NCBI GenBank assembly: GCA_003569365.1
Contig: BGOS01000016.1
Coordinates: 1 to 64,000 of the forward strand
DNA from: Anaerolineaceae bacterium
GTDB lineage: Bacteria > Chloroflexota > Anaerolineae > Anaerolineales > UBA11657
Reading direction: 5' to 3'
DNA: 64,000 nucleotides
Part shown: piece by piece, positions 45,104-53,849 of the stretch
Position numbering within the stretch: position 1 is the stretch's first letter
Layout of the letters: every line of letters starts with the position of its first letter
Position numbers and translations under genes: made by a program
Notes under the pieces: model-generated
Databases searched by the model: none
Told to the model about the DNA's origin: nothing
What the model saw: only the letters and a program-made list of their open reading frames with translations

Positions 45104-46093
45104 CTACAGTTTGCGCCCCAACAAGTCCACCAGCAGCCGAATCGCACCTTCAACATCGCGCATATCCACCATCTCTGATGGCGTGTGCACATAGCGGCAC
45201 GGAATGGAGATGCAGCCAGCGGGCACGCCACTGCGGGCGGTTTGAATGGCGCGCGCATCTGTTGTTCCATGCTCAAGAACTTCCAGCTGATATGGAACCT
45301 TGGCGTGGTCGGCGGCTGCGCGCAGGCTGCGCACCACGGCTGGGTCCGCAAGCATTCCGGAATCGCGCAGCTTGATTGCCGGCCCCTTGCCCAGCGCCAC
45401 TTCCATCGGCCGCGCCTTTGGGGTGTCGCCGGTGCGTGTAACATCTACCGCAATCCCAAAGTCCGGGTCGAAGCCAAACGCCGCGACGCCGGCACCGCGC
45501 AAGCCCATCTCCTCTTGCACGCTGAACACAAACGCCACGGCATGCGGCGTACTGCGCAGCCGCCGCAGAGTTTCGAGCAGCACAACACAGCCAATGCGGT
45601 CATCGAGGCTCTTGGCAATCAAGCGCTGGCCGCTGGCCTCCAGCGGGCGGTCGAAGCAGGCGGAGTCGCCAATGTTTACGGTGACAGCGCTTTGGTCGCT
45701 TGCGCCAAGATCGATGTAGAGATCCTCAAACTTCAGCGCAGTGGAGCCCTCATGTGGCTCCGCGCCAATTATGCCAATTGCGCCGTTGCCAAAGCGCACG
45801 CGTGCGCCCACGCACCACGGCGCGCGCACGCCGCCCAGCGGCAGGAAGCGGCAAAAGCCCTGCGCATCAATATGGCTCACCATCACGCCGATTTCATCCA
45901 TGTGCGCCATCAGCAATACCCGCGAGCGATTCTTGTCTTTGCCCGGTGCGTGCAGGCAGCTTAAATTTCCAAGCGCATCGATTTGCGTTTCGGCGCCGAG
46001 TTGTTTCAGGTCGGCTTGCAGCAGGCTGCGCACCTCGTCTTCGTTTCCGGACGGGCCGAAGGCGGTGACATAGCGGTTGATAAGTGAAATCAT
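45104..46093 (-). CDS. M42-family metallopeptidase (glutamyl aminopeptidase/endoglucanase-like)
   Basis: Zinc or cobalt aminopeptidase of 329 residues, usual M42 length. Ligands are visible in order: LLMAHMDEIGVMV (His and Asp), SLDDRIGC (bridging Asp), SVQEEMGLRGA (catalytic Glu and Glu), AVDVTRTGD (Asp) and RYVHTPSEMVDM (His). The Arg/Gly-rich LGGVRAPWCVGARVRFG follows the lid. Expected to form a dodecameric tetrahedral particle that trims peptides. An AGGAA sits about nine bases before the ATG. Third transcribed of three consecutive paralogues. Confidence 0.9.
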   Translation of the reverse strand: MISLINRYVTAFGPSGNEDEVRSLLQADLKQLGAETQIDALGNLSCLHAPGKDKNRSRVLLMAHMDEIGVMVSHIDAQGFCRFLPLGGVRAPWCVGARVRFGNGAIGIIGAEPHEGSTALKFEDLYIDLGASDQSAVTVNIGDSACFDRPLEASGQRLIAKSLDDRIGCVVLLETLRRLRSTPHAVAFVFSVQEEMGLRGAGVAAFGFDPDFGIAVDVTRTGDTPKARPMEVALGKGPAIKLRDSGMLADPAVVRSLRAAADHAKVPYQLEVLEHGTTDARAIQTARSGVPAGCISIPCRYVHTPSEMVDMRDVEGAIRLLVDLLGRKL

Positions 46094-46122
46094 GGCGTTG
46101 GTTCCTGTGGCCGCTGAAATGT

Positions 46123-47214
46123 TCAGGAGCGGGATGGCCGGCGCGGCATGCGCGGCAGTTCGGCGAGTGCGCTGCGTGCGAGCTGCAGTGCGGCGCGCAC
46201 ATCGCTGAGGCGCACGAGGGCTGCGGGCGAGTGAATGTAGCGGCCGGGCACTGACAGCGCGAGAACGGGAATGCCGCTGCGGCGGCGCTGGATGCCGCCA
46301 CTGTCGTTGCCGCCGCCGCCAGGCTGGCGGTACTGAAATGGAATTTGATCGCGGGCGGCGATTGCAGCAAAGTGCTGCACCAGTGCGCGCGGGTATAGCG
46401 TGCTGCTGTCTGCCAGCGAAAGCGCAGCGCCGTGTCCGAGGCGCGTGTTGTAGCGCACATTTTCAGTTTCGCCGGGCTGTGGCGGCAAATCATTCGCGGG
46501 CGTAACCTCCAGCACCAGCGCAGCCACCGGATCAATTGCAAAAGCAGCCACCTGTGCGCCGCGCAGCCCCACTTCTTCCTGCACCGTGAATGCCGCGGTG
46601 AAGTCAAACTCAAAGCGGGTGCTGCGAAACAACTCAATCAGCAGTGCCACGCCGACGCGGTCATCAAGGGCCTTGCCGCGCAAGCTGCCCCCCAGGTTGC
46701 GGAAGCTGGTGGCGAATGTGGCGCGGTCACCCGGCTGCACAAGTTTGGCAGCTGCCTCGCGGCTGGCGGCGCCGATGTCCACGCGCAGCGCATCGAAGGC
46801 CACCGGGCGCTTTTCGTCTTCGTCCTTCAACAGGTGCACCGGAGTCGCGCCCACCACTCCCGGCAGGCGCTGCCGGCCCACCCACAATTGTTTGCCGAGC
46901 AGTACACGCGCGTCCAAGCCGCCCACTGCTTCGATTGCCAGCAGGCCGTCGCTCTCGATTGACACAATCATCACGCCCACTTCGTCCATGTGGGCAGCCG
47001 CCATCACGCGCTCGCGCCGCCGGCTGGTGCCGGTGCGGGTGGCAAGCACGTTGCCGAGCGCATCCACCTCCAGTTTGTCCGCACTGTTCTGCAGGGCCTG
47101 CAGCACAATCTGGCGCACGGCGTGCTCATCTCCAGAGACGGCCACGGCTTCGGAGAGCTGCCGGATCAGCCCGGGCAGCGTAGCAGCAGGCTTGGCTGCG
47201 CGCTCTGGTTTCAT
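46123..47214 (-). CDS. M42-family metallopeptidase
   Basis: Protein of 363 residues from the ATG at 47214, which overlaps the previous stop (ATGA). Motifs: MAAAHMDEVGVMI, KALDDRVGVALLI, TVQEEVGLRGA, LVLEVTPAND and RYIHSPAALV. The fourth ligand position is Glu (LEV) where its neighbour has Asp. All other metal ligands are kept, so it should be active. The extra N-terminal 25 residues in front of the first M42 motif are short and basic (KPERAAKPAATL). An upstream reading with a longer N-terminus only covers the preceding gene. Middle of the three M42 genes. Confidence 0.88.
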   Translation of the reverse strand: MKPERAAKPAATLPGLIRQLSEAVAVSGDEHAVRQIVLQALQNSADKLEVDALGNVLATRTGTSRRRERVMAAAHMDEVGVMIVSIESDGLLAIEAVGGLDARVLLGKQLWVGRQRLPGVVGATPVHLLKDEDEKRPVAFDALRVDIGAASREAAAKLVQPGDRATFATSFRNLGGSLRGKALDDRVGVALLIELFRSTRFEFDFTAAFTVQEEVGLRGAQVAAFAIDPVAALVLEVTPANDLPPQPGETENVRYNTRLGHGAALSLADSSTLYPRALVQHFAAIAARDQIPFQYRQPGGGGNDSGGIQRRRSGIPVLALSVPGRYIHSPAALVRLSDVRAALQLARSALAELPRMPRRPSRS

Positions 47215-48296
47215 GGGTGCACCTTGAGGCGCTTCCGAAACTTGCCATCCAGTGCCAGCACAAACTTGGCTAGCAGCCGGGCTGCCTGCTCCACATCTGC
47301 CATGGCCACCACTTCTACTGGCGTGTGCATATTGCGCAGCGGAATGCTCACCAGACCGCATGGAATGCCGGCGCGGCTCACTTGCATGGCATACGCATCT
47401 GTGCCGGAGTGCAGCGGCATTACATCCCGCGCGCAGCTGATGGCGTTGGCGGCAGCCACCTCCATCAGGGCTGCGCCCATTTGCGGGTGCAAGTTTGGTC
47501 CGAATGAAACAGTTGGCCCTTCGCCCAGCTTAAAAGTTTTCCACTCTGGCAGTCCTGGCTGGCGGCCGAAGGTTACATCGATGGCAATTGCAGCATCCGG
47601 TTGGGCAGCGAATGCGGAGCTGTACGCGCCGGCAAACCCTTCCTCTTCTTGCACGGTGGCTGCTGCAACCACATCCCATTGCAGCGCCTGCCCGCGAAGG
47701 TGCGCGAGGCAGCCGGTTAGCGCGGCCACTGATGCGCGGTTGTCCAGCGCAGGCGCCAGCAGCAAATCCCCGCCAAGGCGCAGCGGGGGCTGCGCAAAAA
47801 CAATCAAGTCCCCAATCTCCACACTGCGCGCAGTTTGTGCGGCACTCAGGCCCAGATCCACCATCAGGTGGTGCACGGGCGTTACCTTGCGTTTTTCATC
47901 GGCAGACTGCACATGTGGCGGGCGGGATGTGATGACACCGGGCAGCGCTGTGCTGCCGCCGGCGCGCGTGGCGTGCACCTGCACCAGTGCTCCGGGCAGA
48001 ACGCGCGCATCAATGCCACCGATCGCTGCAAAAAACAGAAAGCCATCTTGAATGCGCGTGACCAGCATGCCAATACTGTCCATGTGGGCCGCAAGCAGTA
48101 TGCGTCCAGCGGGGCGGCGCGCTGCGCGCCGGATGCCCCACAGGCTCCCAATGCGGTCCCCGCTCAGCTCGTCTACCAGCGGCCGCCACGCCCTGCGCAG
48201 CACGTTGCGCACAGGCGCCTCGTGGCCGGAGAGCCCCGCAGTGCGGCACAGGTCCATAAGGTGCGCAGCCAGGTCGATGCTTTTTCGGGGAGCCAT
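47211..48296 (-). CDS. M42-family metallopeptidase
   Basis: Protein of 361 residues. AGLSGHEAPVRNVLRR opens the family domain; ligands follow in LLAAHMDSIGML, PALDNRASVAAL, TVQEEEGFAGA, AIDVTFG and RNMHTPVEVVAM. The first of the three tandem copies, sharing stop and start bases with the second. I chose ATG at 48296 over upstream ATG and GTG codons (48350, 48362): a -10 box TATCAT with a TGC extension lies 11 bases before it, and the residues upstream do not look like M42. It is therefore probably translated from a nearly leaderless message. Physiological substrates are unknown. Confidence 0.85.
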   Translation of the reverse strand: MAPRKSIDLAAHLMDLCRTAGLSGHEAPVRNVLRRAWRPLVDELSGDRIGSLWGIRRAARRPAGRILLAAHMDSIGMLVTRIQDGFLFFAAIGGIDARVLPGALVQVHATRAGGSTALPGVITSRPPHVQSADEKRKVTPVHHLMVDLGLSAAQTARSVEIGDLIVFAQPPLRLGGDLLLAPALDNRASVAALTGCLAHLRGQALQWDVVAAATVQEEEGFAGAYSSAFAAQPDAAIAIDVTFGRQPGLPEWKTFKLGEGPTVSFGPNLHPQMGAALMEVAAANAISCARDVMPLHSGTDAYAMQVSRAGIPCGLVSIPLRNMHTPVEVVAMADVEQAARLLAKFVLALDGKFRKRLKVHP

Positions 48297-48307
48297 ACGG
48301 TGCGTGG

Positions 48308-48316
48308 ATGATAGCA
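48308..48316 (-). promoter_or_regulatory. Extended -10 promoter of the M42 operon
   Basis: TGC-TATCAT on the - strand, ending 11 bases before the ATG at 48296. No -35 of note. Confidence 0.5.
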
Positions 48317-48370
48317 GCGCGCCTGCCGCGGTTGCAGGCTGTGGTTTCATCACGCTGCGCATGGCTGGCG

Positions 48371-48376
48371 TATAAT
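48371..48376 (+). promoter_or_regulatory. Consensus -10 box upstream of the GT2 gene at 48453
   Basis: Perfect TATAAT, about 28 bases before a long hairpin. A -35 is not clear. It points right, away from the M42 operon. Confidence 0.5.
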
Positions 48377-48403
48377 CACCGCGTTGTTGATTTATGTAAC
48401 TTG

Positions 48404-48442
48404 CTCCAGCCCGCGCACGGCTCCGTCGCGGGCTGGAGTTTT
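48404..48442 (+). terminator. Strong terminator-like hairpin in the leader of the GT2 gene
   Basis: A perfect 12-base stem (CTCCAGCCCGCG with CGCGGGCTGGAG), an 11-base loop that can pair internally, then TTTT. It lies between the promoter and the gene, so read-through would have to be controlled. Confidence 0.7.
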
Positions 48443-48452
48443 GTGAGCGTAC

Positions 48453-49949
48453 GTGTTGTCCCCCATTTTCAACTTTTTGTATGCGCTGGCTGCGGGCGGG
48501 CTGGCGCTGTTTGGCTTTAATGCGCTGGTGCTCACGTGGCGCTACTACGCCACACGCGCGCTGCTTGTGGCGCCGGCGCCCCCGGAAATCTGGCCAAGTG
48601 TGACGGTGCAGCTACCCGTTTTTAATGAGCGCGCGGTAGTGGAGCGCGCAATTGATGCGGCTGCCGGGCTGCAGTACGCGCCGGGCCGCCTTTCAATTCA
48701 AGTGCTGGATGACTCAACTGATGACACGAGCTCACTGGCGCGGGCGCGGGTGGCGCATCATTGTGCGCGCGGCGTGGACATTGTGCACCATCACCGCGCG
48801 CAGCGCCCCGGGCACAAGGCCGCTGCGCTGGCAGAGGGCTTGCAGCTTACCCGCGCCGACTTTGTAGCCGTGTTTGATGCTGACTTTGTGCCTGCAACGG
48901 ACTTCTTGCAGCAGGTGATCCCGCACTTTGCTGACGCGCGAGTGGCAGCGGTGCAAACACGCTGGGCGCATTTGAACGCTGAGCAAAGCTGGCTGACGCG
49001 GGCGCAGGCGCTGGCGCTCGACGGGCATTTTGTGGTGGAGCAGGCAGCGCGCAGCCGCAGCGCGCTGTTCTTCAACTTCAATGGCTCGGCCGGCGTCTGG
49101 CGCGCCAGCGCAATTGTGGACTCTGGCGGCTGGCAGGCTGATACGATTGCGGAAGACTTGGATCTGTCTTACCGGGCGCAGCTGCGCGGCTGGCAGCTGC
49201 GCTATCTGCCGCAGGTGGAGTGCGGCGCAGAGGTGCCCTACAGCCTGGCCGGCTTCAAGCGCCAGCAGTTTCGCTGGGCCAAGGGCTCCGTGCAATGCCT
49301 GCGCAAGCACTGGCGCACGGTGGCTGCTGACAGCGGCTCGCTGTGGCGCAAGCTGCAAGCCGCGCTGCATCTGGCTGGTTATCTGGCGCATCCGCTGATG
49401 CTTGTGCTGCTGCTGGCCAGCCTGCCGCTTGCGCTTGCCGGCGGTTATTCCGGCGTTGCGCTGGGAGTTTTGGGTGTGGCCGGCTTTGGGCCGCCCGTGA
49501 TGTGCGCGGTTGCGCAGCGTGCGCTGTATCCGGATCCATTGCGCCGCTTCGCAATCTTTCCCGCGCTGCTGTTGCTGCAAGTGGGCATGCAGGCAAGCAA
49601 TGCGCGCGGTGTGCTGGAGGGTTTGCTCGGCCGCAACCCGCGCATGTTTTTGCGCACGCCCAAGTCAGGCGCGGTTGGCCGCAAGTTTTCCGGCGGTACG
49701 CACTACGCGCTGCCCTTGGATTGGACAACCTGGGCTGAACTTGTGTTGGGTGCATACGCATTGTTTGCTGCGGCGGTGGCTGCGCAGCGCGCGCCTGGCA
49801 TGCTGCCGTTTCTGCTGTTGCTGGCCTCGGGCAACTTGTACACGGCTGCGCTTGGGTTGGCTGAAGCATGGCGCCAGCATTGGGCAGCAAGCCCGCCACG
49901 CAGTGCCCGCTGGGCGGGCCTGAGTGCGCCGGATGGCACGCAGTCTTGA
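48453..49949 (+). CDS. Processive-type GT2 glycosyltransferase (cellulose/mannan synthase-like)
   Basis: Protein of 498 residues. One N-terminal helix (about 8-28), then a GT-A domain: VTVQLPVFNERAVVERAID, VLDDSTDDTSSLA, GHKAAALAEGLQLTRADF, VFDADFVPATDFL (DxD), FNGSAGVWRASAI, and TIAEDLDLSYRAQ. The QQFRWAKGSVQCL motif matches QxxRW of processive synthases; four C-terminal helices form the channel region. Resembles CslA/BcsA-like enzymes making beta-linked glucan or mannan. GTG start. It stands alone after its own promoter and hairpin leader and before ettA. Product unknown. Confidence 0.88.
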   Translation: MLSPIFNFLYALAAGGLALFGFNALVLTWRYYATRALLVAPAPPEIWPSVTVQLPVFNERAVVERAIDAAAGLQYAPGRLSIQVLDDSTDDTSSLARARVAHHCARGVDIVHHHRAQRPGHKAAALAEGLQLTRADFVAVFDADFVPATDFLQQVIPHFADARVAAVQTRWAHLNAEQSWLTRAQALALDGHFVVEQAARSRSALFFNFNGSAGVWRASAIVDSGGWQADTIAEDLDLSYRAQLRGWQLRYLPQVECGAEVPYSLAGFKRQQFRWAKGSVQCLRKHWRTVAADSGSLWRKLQAALHLAGYLAHPLMLVLLLASLPLALAGGYSGVALGVLGVAGFGPPVMCAVAQRALYPDPLRRFAIFPALLLLQVGMQASNARGVLEGLLGRNPRMFLRTPKSGAVGRKFSGGTHYALPLDWTTWAELVLGAYALFAAAVAAQRAPGMLPFLLLLASGNLYTAALGLAEAWRQHWAASPPRSARWAGLSAPDGTQS

Positions 49950-50028
49950 GGCGCACCGCGTGCTTTATCATTTGCAACGGCGGAAATAAATTGAAAAACC
50001 AAAAGGCACGCGCGGCTGCGCGCACAAC

Positions 50029-51705
50029 ATGAGCGACCAGCAAGTTATCTATTCAATGGTTGGCGTTGGCCGGGTGCATCCGCCCAGCAACAAGCCTGTG
50101 CTGCGCGATATCACGCTCGGCTTCTACTACGGCGCCAAGATTGGCGTGCTCGGCCTAAACGGATCAGGCAAGAGCACACTGCTGCGCATCATGGCCGGCA
50201 ACGACCATGAGCATTTGGGCGAGACCATGCTCTCGAAGGGCTACACCCGCGGCATGCTGGAGCAGGAGCCGGCGCTTGATCCCGAGAAGACCGTGAAGCA
50301 GGTGGTTGAGGAAGCCGTGCAGCCACTGGTGGATATGCTGGCGCAATTTGATGCCGTGAGTGCGCGCTTTGCCGAGCCGGATGCGGACTTTGATGCGCTG
50401 CTGGCGGAGCAATCGCAGCTGCAAGACCAGCTTGACCGGCAGGATGCGTGGACGCTGGATGCGCGGCTTGAGACGGCGATGGACGCACTGCGCTGCCCGG
50501 CTGGCGACATGCAAGTGAAAGTGCTCTCGGGCGGCGAACGGCGGCGCGTGGCGCTGTGCCGGCTGCTGCTTACCGAGCCGGACATCCTACTGCTGGATGA
50601 GCCGACCAACCACCTCGATGCTGAGTCAGTTGCCTGGCTTGAACGGCATTTGCAGCAGTACAAGGGCACCGTGATTGCGGTGACGCACGACCGTTATTTT
50701 CTGGACAATGTTGCCGGCTGGATCCTTGAGCTGGATCGCGGTTATGGAATTCCGTGGAAGGGCAACTACTCATCCTGGCTGGAGCAAAAGCAGGCGCGCC
50801 TTGCAACCGAGGAAGGCGGCGAGATGCGCCGCCAGAAAACATTGCAGCGCGAGCTGGAGTGGATCCGCATGTCGCCCAAGGCGCGCCAGTCCAAAGGCAA
50901 AGCGCGCATCACCGCCTATGAACGGCTGCTGGGCGAAGACTACGAAAAGCAGCGCGAAGACTTGCAGATTTATCTGCCGCCCGGCCCGCGCCTGGGCGGG
51001 GTGGTATTCGAAGTCAAGCAGCTGCGCAAGGCTGTCGGCGACAAGCTGCTGATTGAGAATTTGTCGCTGAGCATTCCACCGGGAAGTTTGGTGGGCGTGA
51101 TTGGCGGTAATGGCGCGGGCAAGACCACATTACTGCGCATGCTGGCCGGATTGGACCAGCCCGATGCCGGCACGGTAACGGTTGGCCAGACCGTGACGCT
51201 TGGCTACGTGGAACAAATGCGCGATGCACTCGACGGCGAAAAAACGGTGTGGGAGGAAATCAGTGGCGGCAATGACAACATCACGCTTGGCAAACGCAAG
51301 CTGAACTCGCGCGCGTACGTTGCCGGATTCAATTTTCTGGGCACCGATCAGCAAAAGAAAGTGGGCATGCTCTCCGGCGGCGAGCGCAACCGCGTACAGC
51401 TCGCCAAGGTGTTGATGCACGGCGCCAACGTGCTGCTGCTGGACGAACCGTCTAATGACTTGGATGTGAACACGATGCGGGCGCTGGAGGAGGCGCTGGA
51501 AAACTATGCGGGGTGCGCAATCATTGTCAGCCATGACCGCTGGTTTCTGGACCGGGTGGCAACGCATATGCTGGTATTTGAAGGCGACAGCCAGTTGCGC
51601 TGGTTTGAGGGCGGCTACTCGGACTATGAGGCCGACCGGCGCAAGCGTTTGGGGCAGGCAGCTGATGTTCCGCACCGCGTAAAGTACCGCCCGCTGGCGC
51701 GCTAA
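50029..51705 (+). CDS. ettA: Energy-dependent translational throttle protein EttA (ABC-F ATPase)
   Basis: Soluble twin-ATPase ABC-F protein of 558 residues, the normal EttA length. First nucleotide site: GLNGSGKSTLLRIMAG (Walker A), LSGGERRRVALC (signature), ILLLDEPTNHLDAES. Second: GGNGAGKTTLLRMLAG, LSGGERNRVQLAK, VLLLDEPSNDLDVNT. The arm region and linker (WIRMSPKARQSKGKARITAYERLL) are intact and diagnostic. It binds the ribosomal E site and regulates the first peptide-bond steps. A TATCAT about 60 bases upstream might be its -10 box. No coupling to the GT2 gene is evident. Confidence 0.95.
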   Translation: MSDQQVIYSMVGVGRVHPPSNKPVLRDITLGFYYGAKIGVLGLNGSGKSTLLRIMAGNDHEHLGETMLSKGYTRGMLEQEPALDPEKTVKQVVEEAVQPLVDMLAQFDAVSARFAEPDADFDALLAEQSQLQDQLDRQDAWTLDARLETAMDALRCPAGDMQVKVLSGGERRRVALCRLLLTEPDILLLDEPTNHLDAESVAWLERHLQQYKGTVIAVTHDRYFLDNVAGWILELDRGYGIPWKGNYSSWLEQKQARLATEEGGEMRRQKTLQRELEWIRMSPKARQSKGKARITAYERLLGEDYEKQREDLQIYLPPGPRLGGVVFEVKQLRKAVGDKLLIENLSLSIPPGSLVGVIGGNGAGKTTLLRMLAGLDQPDAGTVTVGQTVTLGYVEQMRDALDGEKTVWEEISGGNDNITLGKRKLNSRAYVAGFNFLGTDQQKKVGMLSGGERNRVQLAKVLMHGANVLLLDEPSNDLDVNTMRALEEALENYAGCAIIVSHDRWFLDRVATHMLVFEGDSQLRWFEGGYSDYEADRRKRLGQAADVPHRVKYRPLAR

Positions 51706-51925
51706 GCTGCGCGCCAGTCATCTGGCAGAGCATTCGCCCGCGCTGGCTAGCCGGGTGTGGCGAGCGCGTACAATCTGCGTGCGGCACAAACTAGCATGGC
51801 AATAAACCGGCACACCGCGCTTGCAGCTGCAGGCGTGCTCGAAGTCAAAACCCCCGAGATGCACGCGGCGGGCGAATTGCTGCGCGTATCAAGCAGTTGC
51901 CTGCCGGAAATTGGCGGTGCCGGCG

Positions 51926-51931
51926 TATCAT
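51926..51931 (+). promoter_or_regulatory. Putative -10 box of recN, nearly leaderless
   Basis: TATCAT ends ten bases before the recN ATG at 51942, so the message would have almost no leader. The 236 bases between ettA and recN (51706-51941) otherwise hold only weak short frames. Confidence 0.4.
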
Positions 51932-51941
51932 CCCAATACCA

Positions 51942-53708
51942 ATGCTCAGCGATATCACGATAAAGAATCTTGCCATCATTGACGAGCTTGGCCTGACCCT
52001 GGCGCCCGGCTTCAATGTGCTCACGGGCGAAACCGGTGCCGGCAAGTCCATCATCATTGATGCGGTAAGCCTGCTGCTGGGTGGTCGCGCGGATGGCACG
52101 CTGATTCGCAGTGGTTGTGATGCTGCGATTGTGGAGGGAACTTTTGTGCTTGCGAGCGAGCTGCAAGCCGAGCTGCATGCGCTGCTGGAGCAAGAGGGCC
52201 TGGATGAGCCAGCACAGCCGGAGCGGTTGGCGCTGGCGCGCGAGCTGCGCGCCAACGGGCGCAATGTGTGCCGCGTCAATGGCCGCAGCGTGGCGCTGGC
52301 TATGCTGCGTGAAATTGGTGCGCGCCTGGTTGATATTCACGGGCAGTCTGAGCATCTTTCATTGCTGCAGGTGCGTTCGCATTTGCAATTGCTTGACCGG
52401 TTTGGCGGGCTGGGCGCCGAGCGCTCCGCACTGGCAGCTGTTGTGCGCAAGCTGGAGGCAGCGCGGCGCGAGCTGGCCGAGCTGATTGAAGGCGCCCGGC
52501 AGGCAGCGCAGCGCTCCGATCTACTGAACTTTCAAGTAAAGGAAATTGCTGCGGCCCGCTTGAAGCCGGGCGAGGACGCCGGGCTCTTGGAGGAACGCAC
52601 GCGCCTTGCAAACGCTGAGCGCCTGGCTGAGCTGGCCACGCTGGCCGCGCAGGCCGCCAGCGAGGGTGCAGAGGGAGAGGCGGGCCAGAAAAGCTCTGCG
52701 GCGGATTTGCTGCGCACGGCCGTGCAGGCGATTGAGCGGCTGGCGCGCATTGATCCCAGCCGCGCTGCGCAACTGGAGGTGGGGCGATCGCTGGCCGAGC
52801 AAACTGCGGAGTGGGGCCGCGATGTCAGCGCTTATCGCGATGGCATTGAGTTTAATCCGAAGCGACTGCAGCAGGTGGAAGAGCGCCTGCATTTGCTGCA
52901 GGATTTGCAGCGCAAGTATGGCGCAAGCATTGAGGCGGTGCTGGCGTATGCAACCGCCGCGGCTGCAGAGCTGCTGCGGATATCCAACACGGATGAGCGT
53001 GTGGCGCAACTGCGTGCGCAAGAGTCCGGGCTTCTGGCAGAGGTTGGAGCGTTGGGCAGTGCGCTTTCTGCCAAGCGCAGTGCGGCTGGCAAGCGCCTGA
53101 GCGCACTTGTGATGGCAGAGCTCAACGATTTGCAAATGAGCGGCGGCAAGTTTGCGGCCGCAATGCAGATGACGGATGATGTGCACGGGGCGCCGATTGA
53201 CGGCGGGCGCTGTGTGGCTTTTGACCAAACTGGCATTGACGCGGTTGAGTTCATGATTTCGCCAAACCCTGGCGAGCCGCTGAAGCCGCTTGTAAAAATT
53301 GCGTCGGGCGGCGAGACGGCGCGCTTGATGCTGGCCCTGAAAGGCGTGCTGGCGCAGGCGGACCAGACTCCCACGCTTATCTTTGACGAGATTGATCAGG
53401 GCTTGGGCGGGCGTGTGGGCCATGTGGTGGGCCAAAAGCTCTGGCAACTGGCAGCGGCGCACCAGGTGCTGTGCATCACACATTTGCCGCAGCTGGCGGG
53501 TTTTGGTGATGCGCACTTTCGGGTGGAGAAGCAGGTGCGCGGCCGCCGCACGGTAACCAGTGCGGCCACCCTGCCGGCTGCTGCGCGGCTTGTGGAGCTG
53601 GCCGAGATGTTGGGCGGCGATAGTGCCGCAAACCGCCAGAGTGCCGCAGAGCTGCTGGAGTTGGTGGCTGCTTCCAAGCAGGGCACCAAAGCGCGCAAAC
53701 CGCGTTGA
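51942..53708 (+). CDS. recN: DNA repair protein RecN
   Basis: SMC-like ATPase of 588 residues. MLSDITIKNLAIIDELGLTL is the standard opening. Walker A TGETGAGKSIIIDAV is near residue 28; a DIHGQSEHLSLL Q-loop region follows. A central coiled coil (about 155-370) is rich in Ala, Glu and Arg. The C-terminal lobe has ASGGETARLMLALKGVL (signature) and LIFDEIDQGLGGRVG (Walker B and D-loop), then CITHLPQLAGFGDAHF (H-loop). All catalytic motifs are intact. Start at 51942 rather than an upstream frame at 51897. The stop overlaps the aspS -35 element. Confidence 0.95.
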   Translation: MLSDITIKNLAIIDELGLTLAPGFNVLTGETGAGKSIIIDAVSLLLGGRADGTLIRSGCDAAIVEGTFVLASELQAELHALLEQEGLDEPAQPERLALARELRANGRNVCRVNGRSVALAMLREIGARLVDIHGQSEHLSLLQVRSHLQLLDRFGGLGAERSALAAVVRKLEAARRELAELIEGARQAAQRSDLLNFQVKEIAAARLKPGEDAGLLEERTRLANAERLAELATLAAQAASEGAEGEAGQKSSAADLLRTAVQAIERLARIDPSRAAQLEVGRSLAEQTAEWGRDVSAYRDGIEFNPKRLQQVEERLHLLQDLQRKYGASIEAVLAYATAAAAELLRISNTDERVAQLRAQESGLLAEVGALGSALSAKRSAAGKRLSALVMAELNDLQMSGGKFAAAMQMTDDVHGAPIDGGRCVAFDQTGIDAVEFMISPNPGEPLKPLVKIASGGETARLMLALKGVLAQADQTPTLIFDEIDQGLGGRVGHVVGQKLWQLAAAHQVLCITHLPQLAGFGDAHFRVEKQVRGRRTVTSAATLPAAARLVELAEMLGGDSAANRQSAAELLELVAASKQGTKARKPR

Positions 53709-53733
53709 CCGGGAAAAGTTGCGCTGCTAAAAT
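53705..53733 (+). promoter_or_regulatory. Promoter of aspS
   Basis: TTGACC, 17-base spacer, TAAAAT with a TGC extension. A near-consensus housekeeping promoter overlapping the last codon and stop of recN. Transcription would begin near 53740. Confidence 0.75.
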
Positions 53734-53744
53734 CGGGAAAAGTT
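53710..53744 (+). repeat. Direct repeat CGGGAAAAGTT flanking the aspS -10 box
   Basis: Two identical 11-base copies, 53710-53720 and 53734-53744, start 24 bases apart. One lies in the spacer between -35 and -10, the other just past the start site. This suggests an operator, but no regulator is known. Confidence 0.5.
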
Positions 53745-53801
53745 TTGGGCCGTATGGTTTTGCGCCGCTGATAACCGGGCGCATTTACCTGCCGGCAAAG
53801 C

Positions 53802-53834
53802 GAGCCGCCGATGAGTCGGGCGGCTCTTGTTTTA
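53802..53834 (+). terminator. Terminator-like hairpin in the aspS leader
   Basis: GAGCCGCC, nine-base loop, GGCGGCTC, then TTGTTTTA, 16 bases before the aspS ATG. A smaller hairpin (TGCGCC 53761-53766 with GGCGCA 53778-53783) precedes it. Together they make a leader of about 110 nt that looks like an attenuator. Confidence 0.6.
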
Positions 53835-53849
53835 TACGGAAACCAGCAC

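Noticed and set aside
51757-51963. Open frame of 68 codons upstream of recN
   Set aside because: Overlaps the recN start in another frame and looks non-coding; no family resemblance.
53811-53849. Longer N-terminus for AspRS from the ATG at 53811
   Set aside because: That codon sits in the leader hairpin and the residues do not match AspRS proteins.
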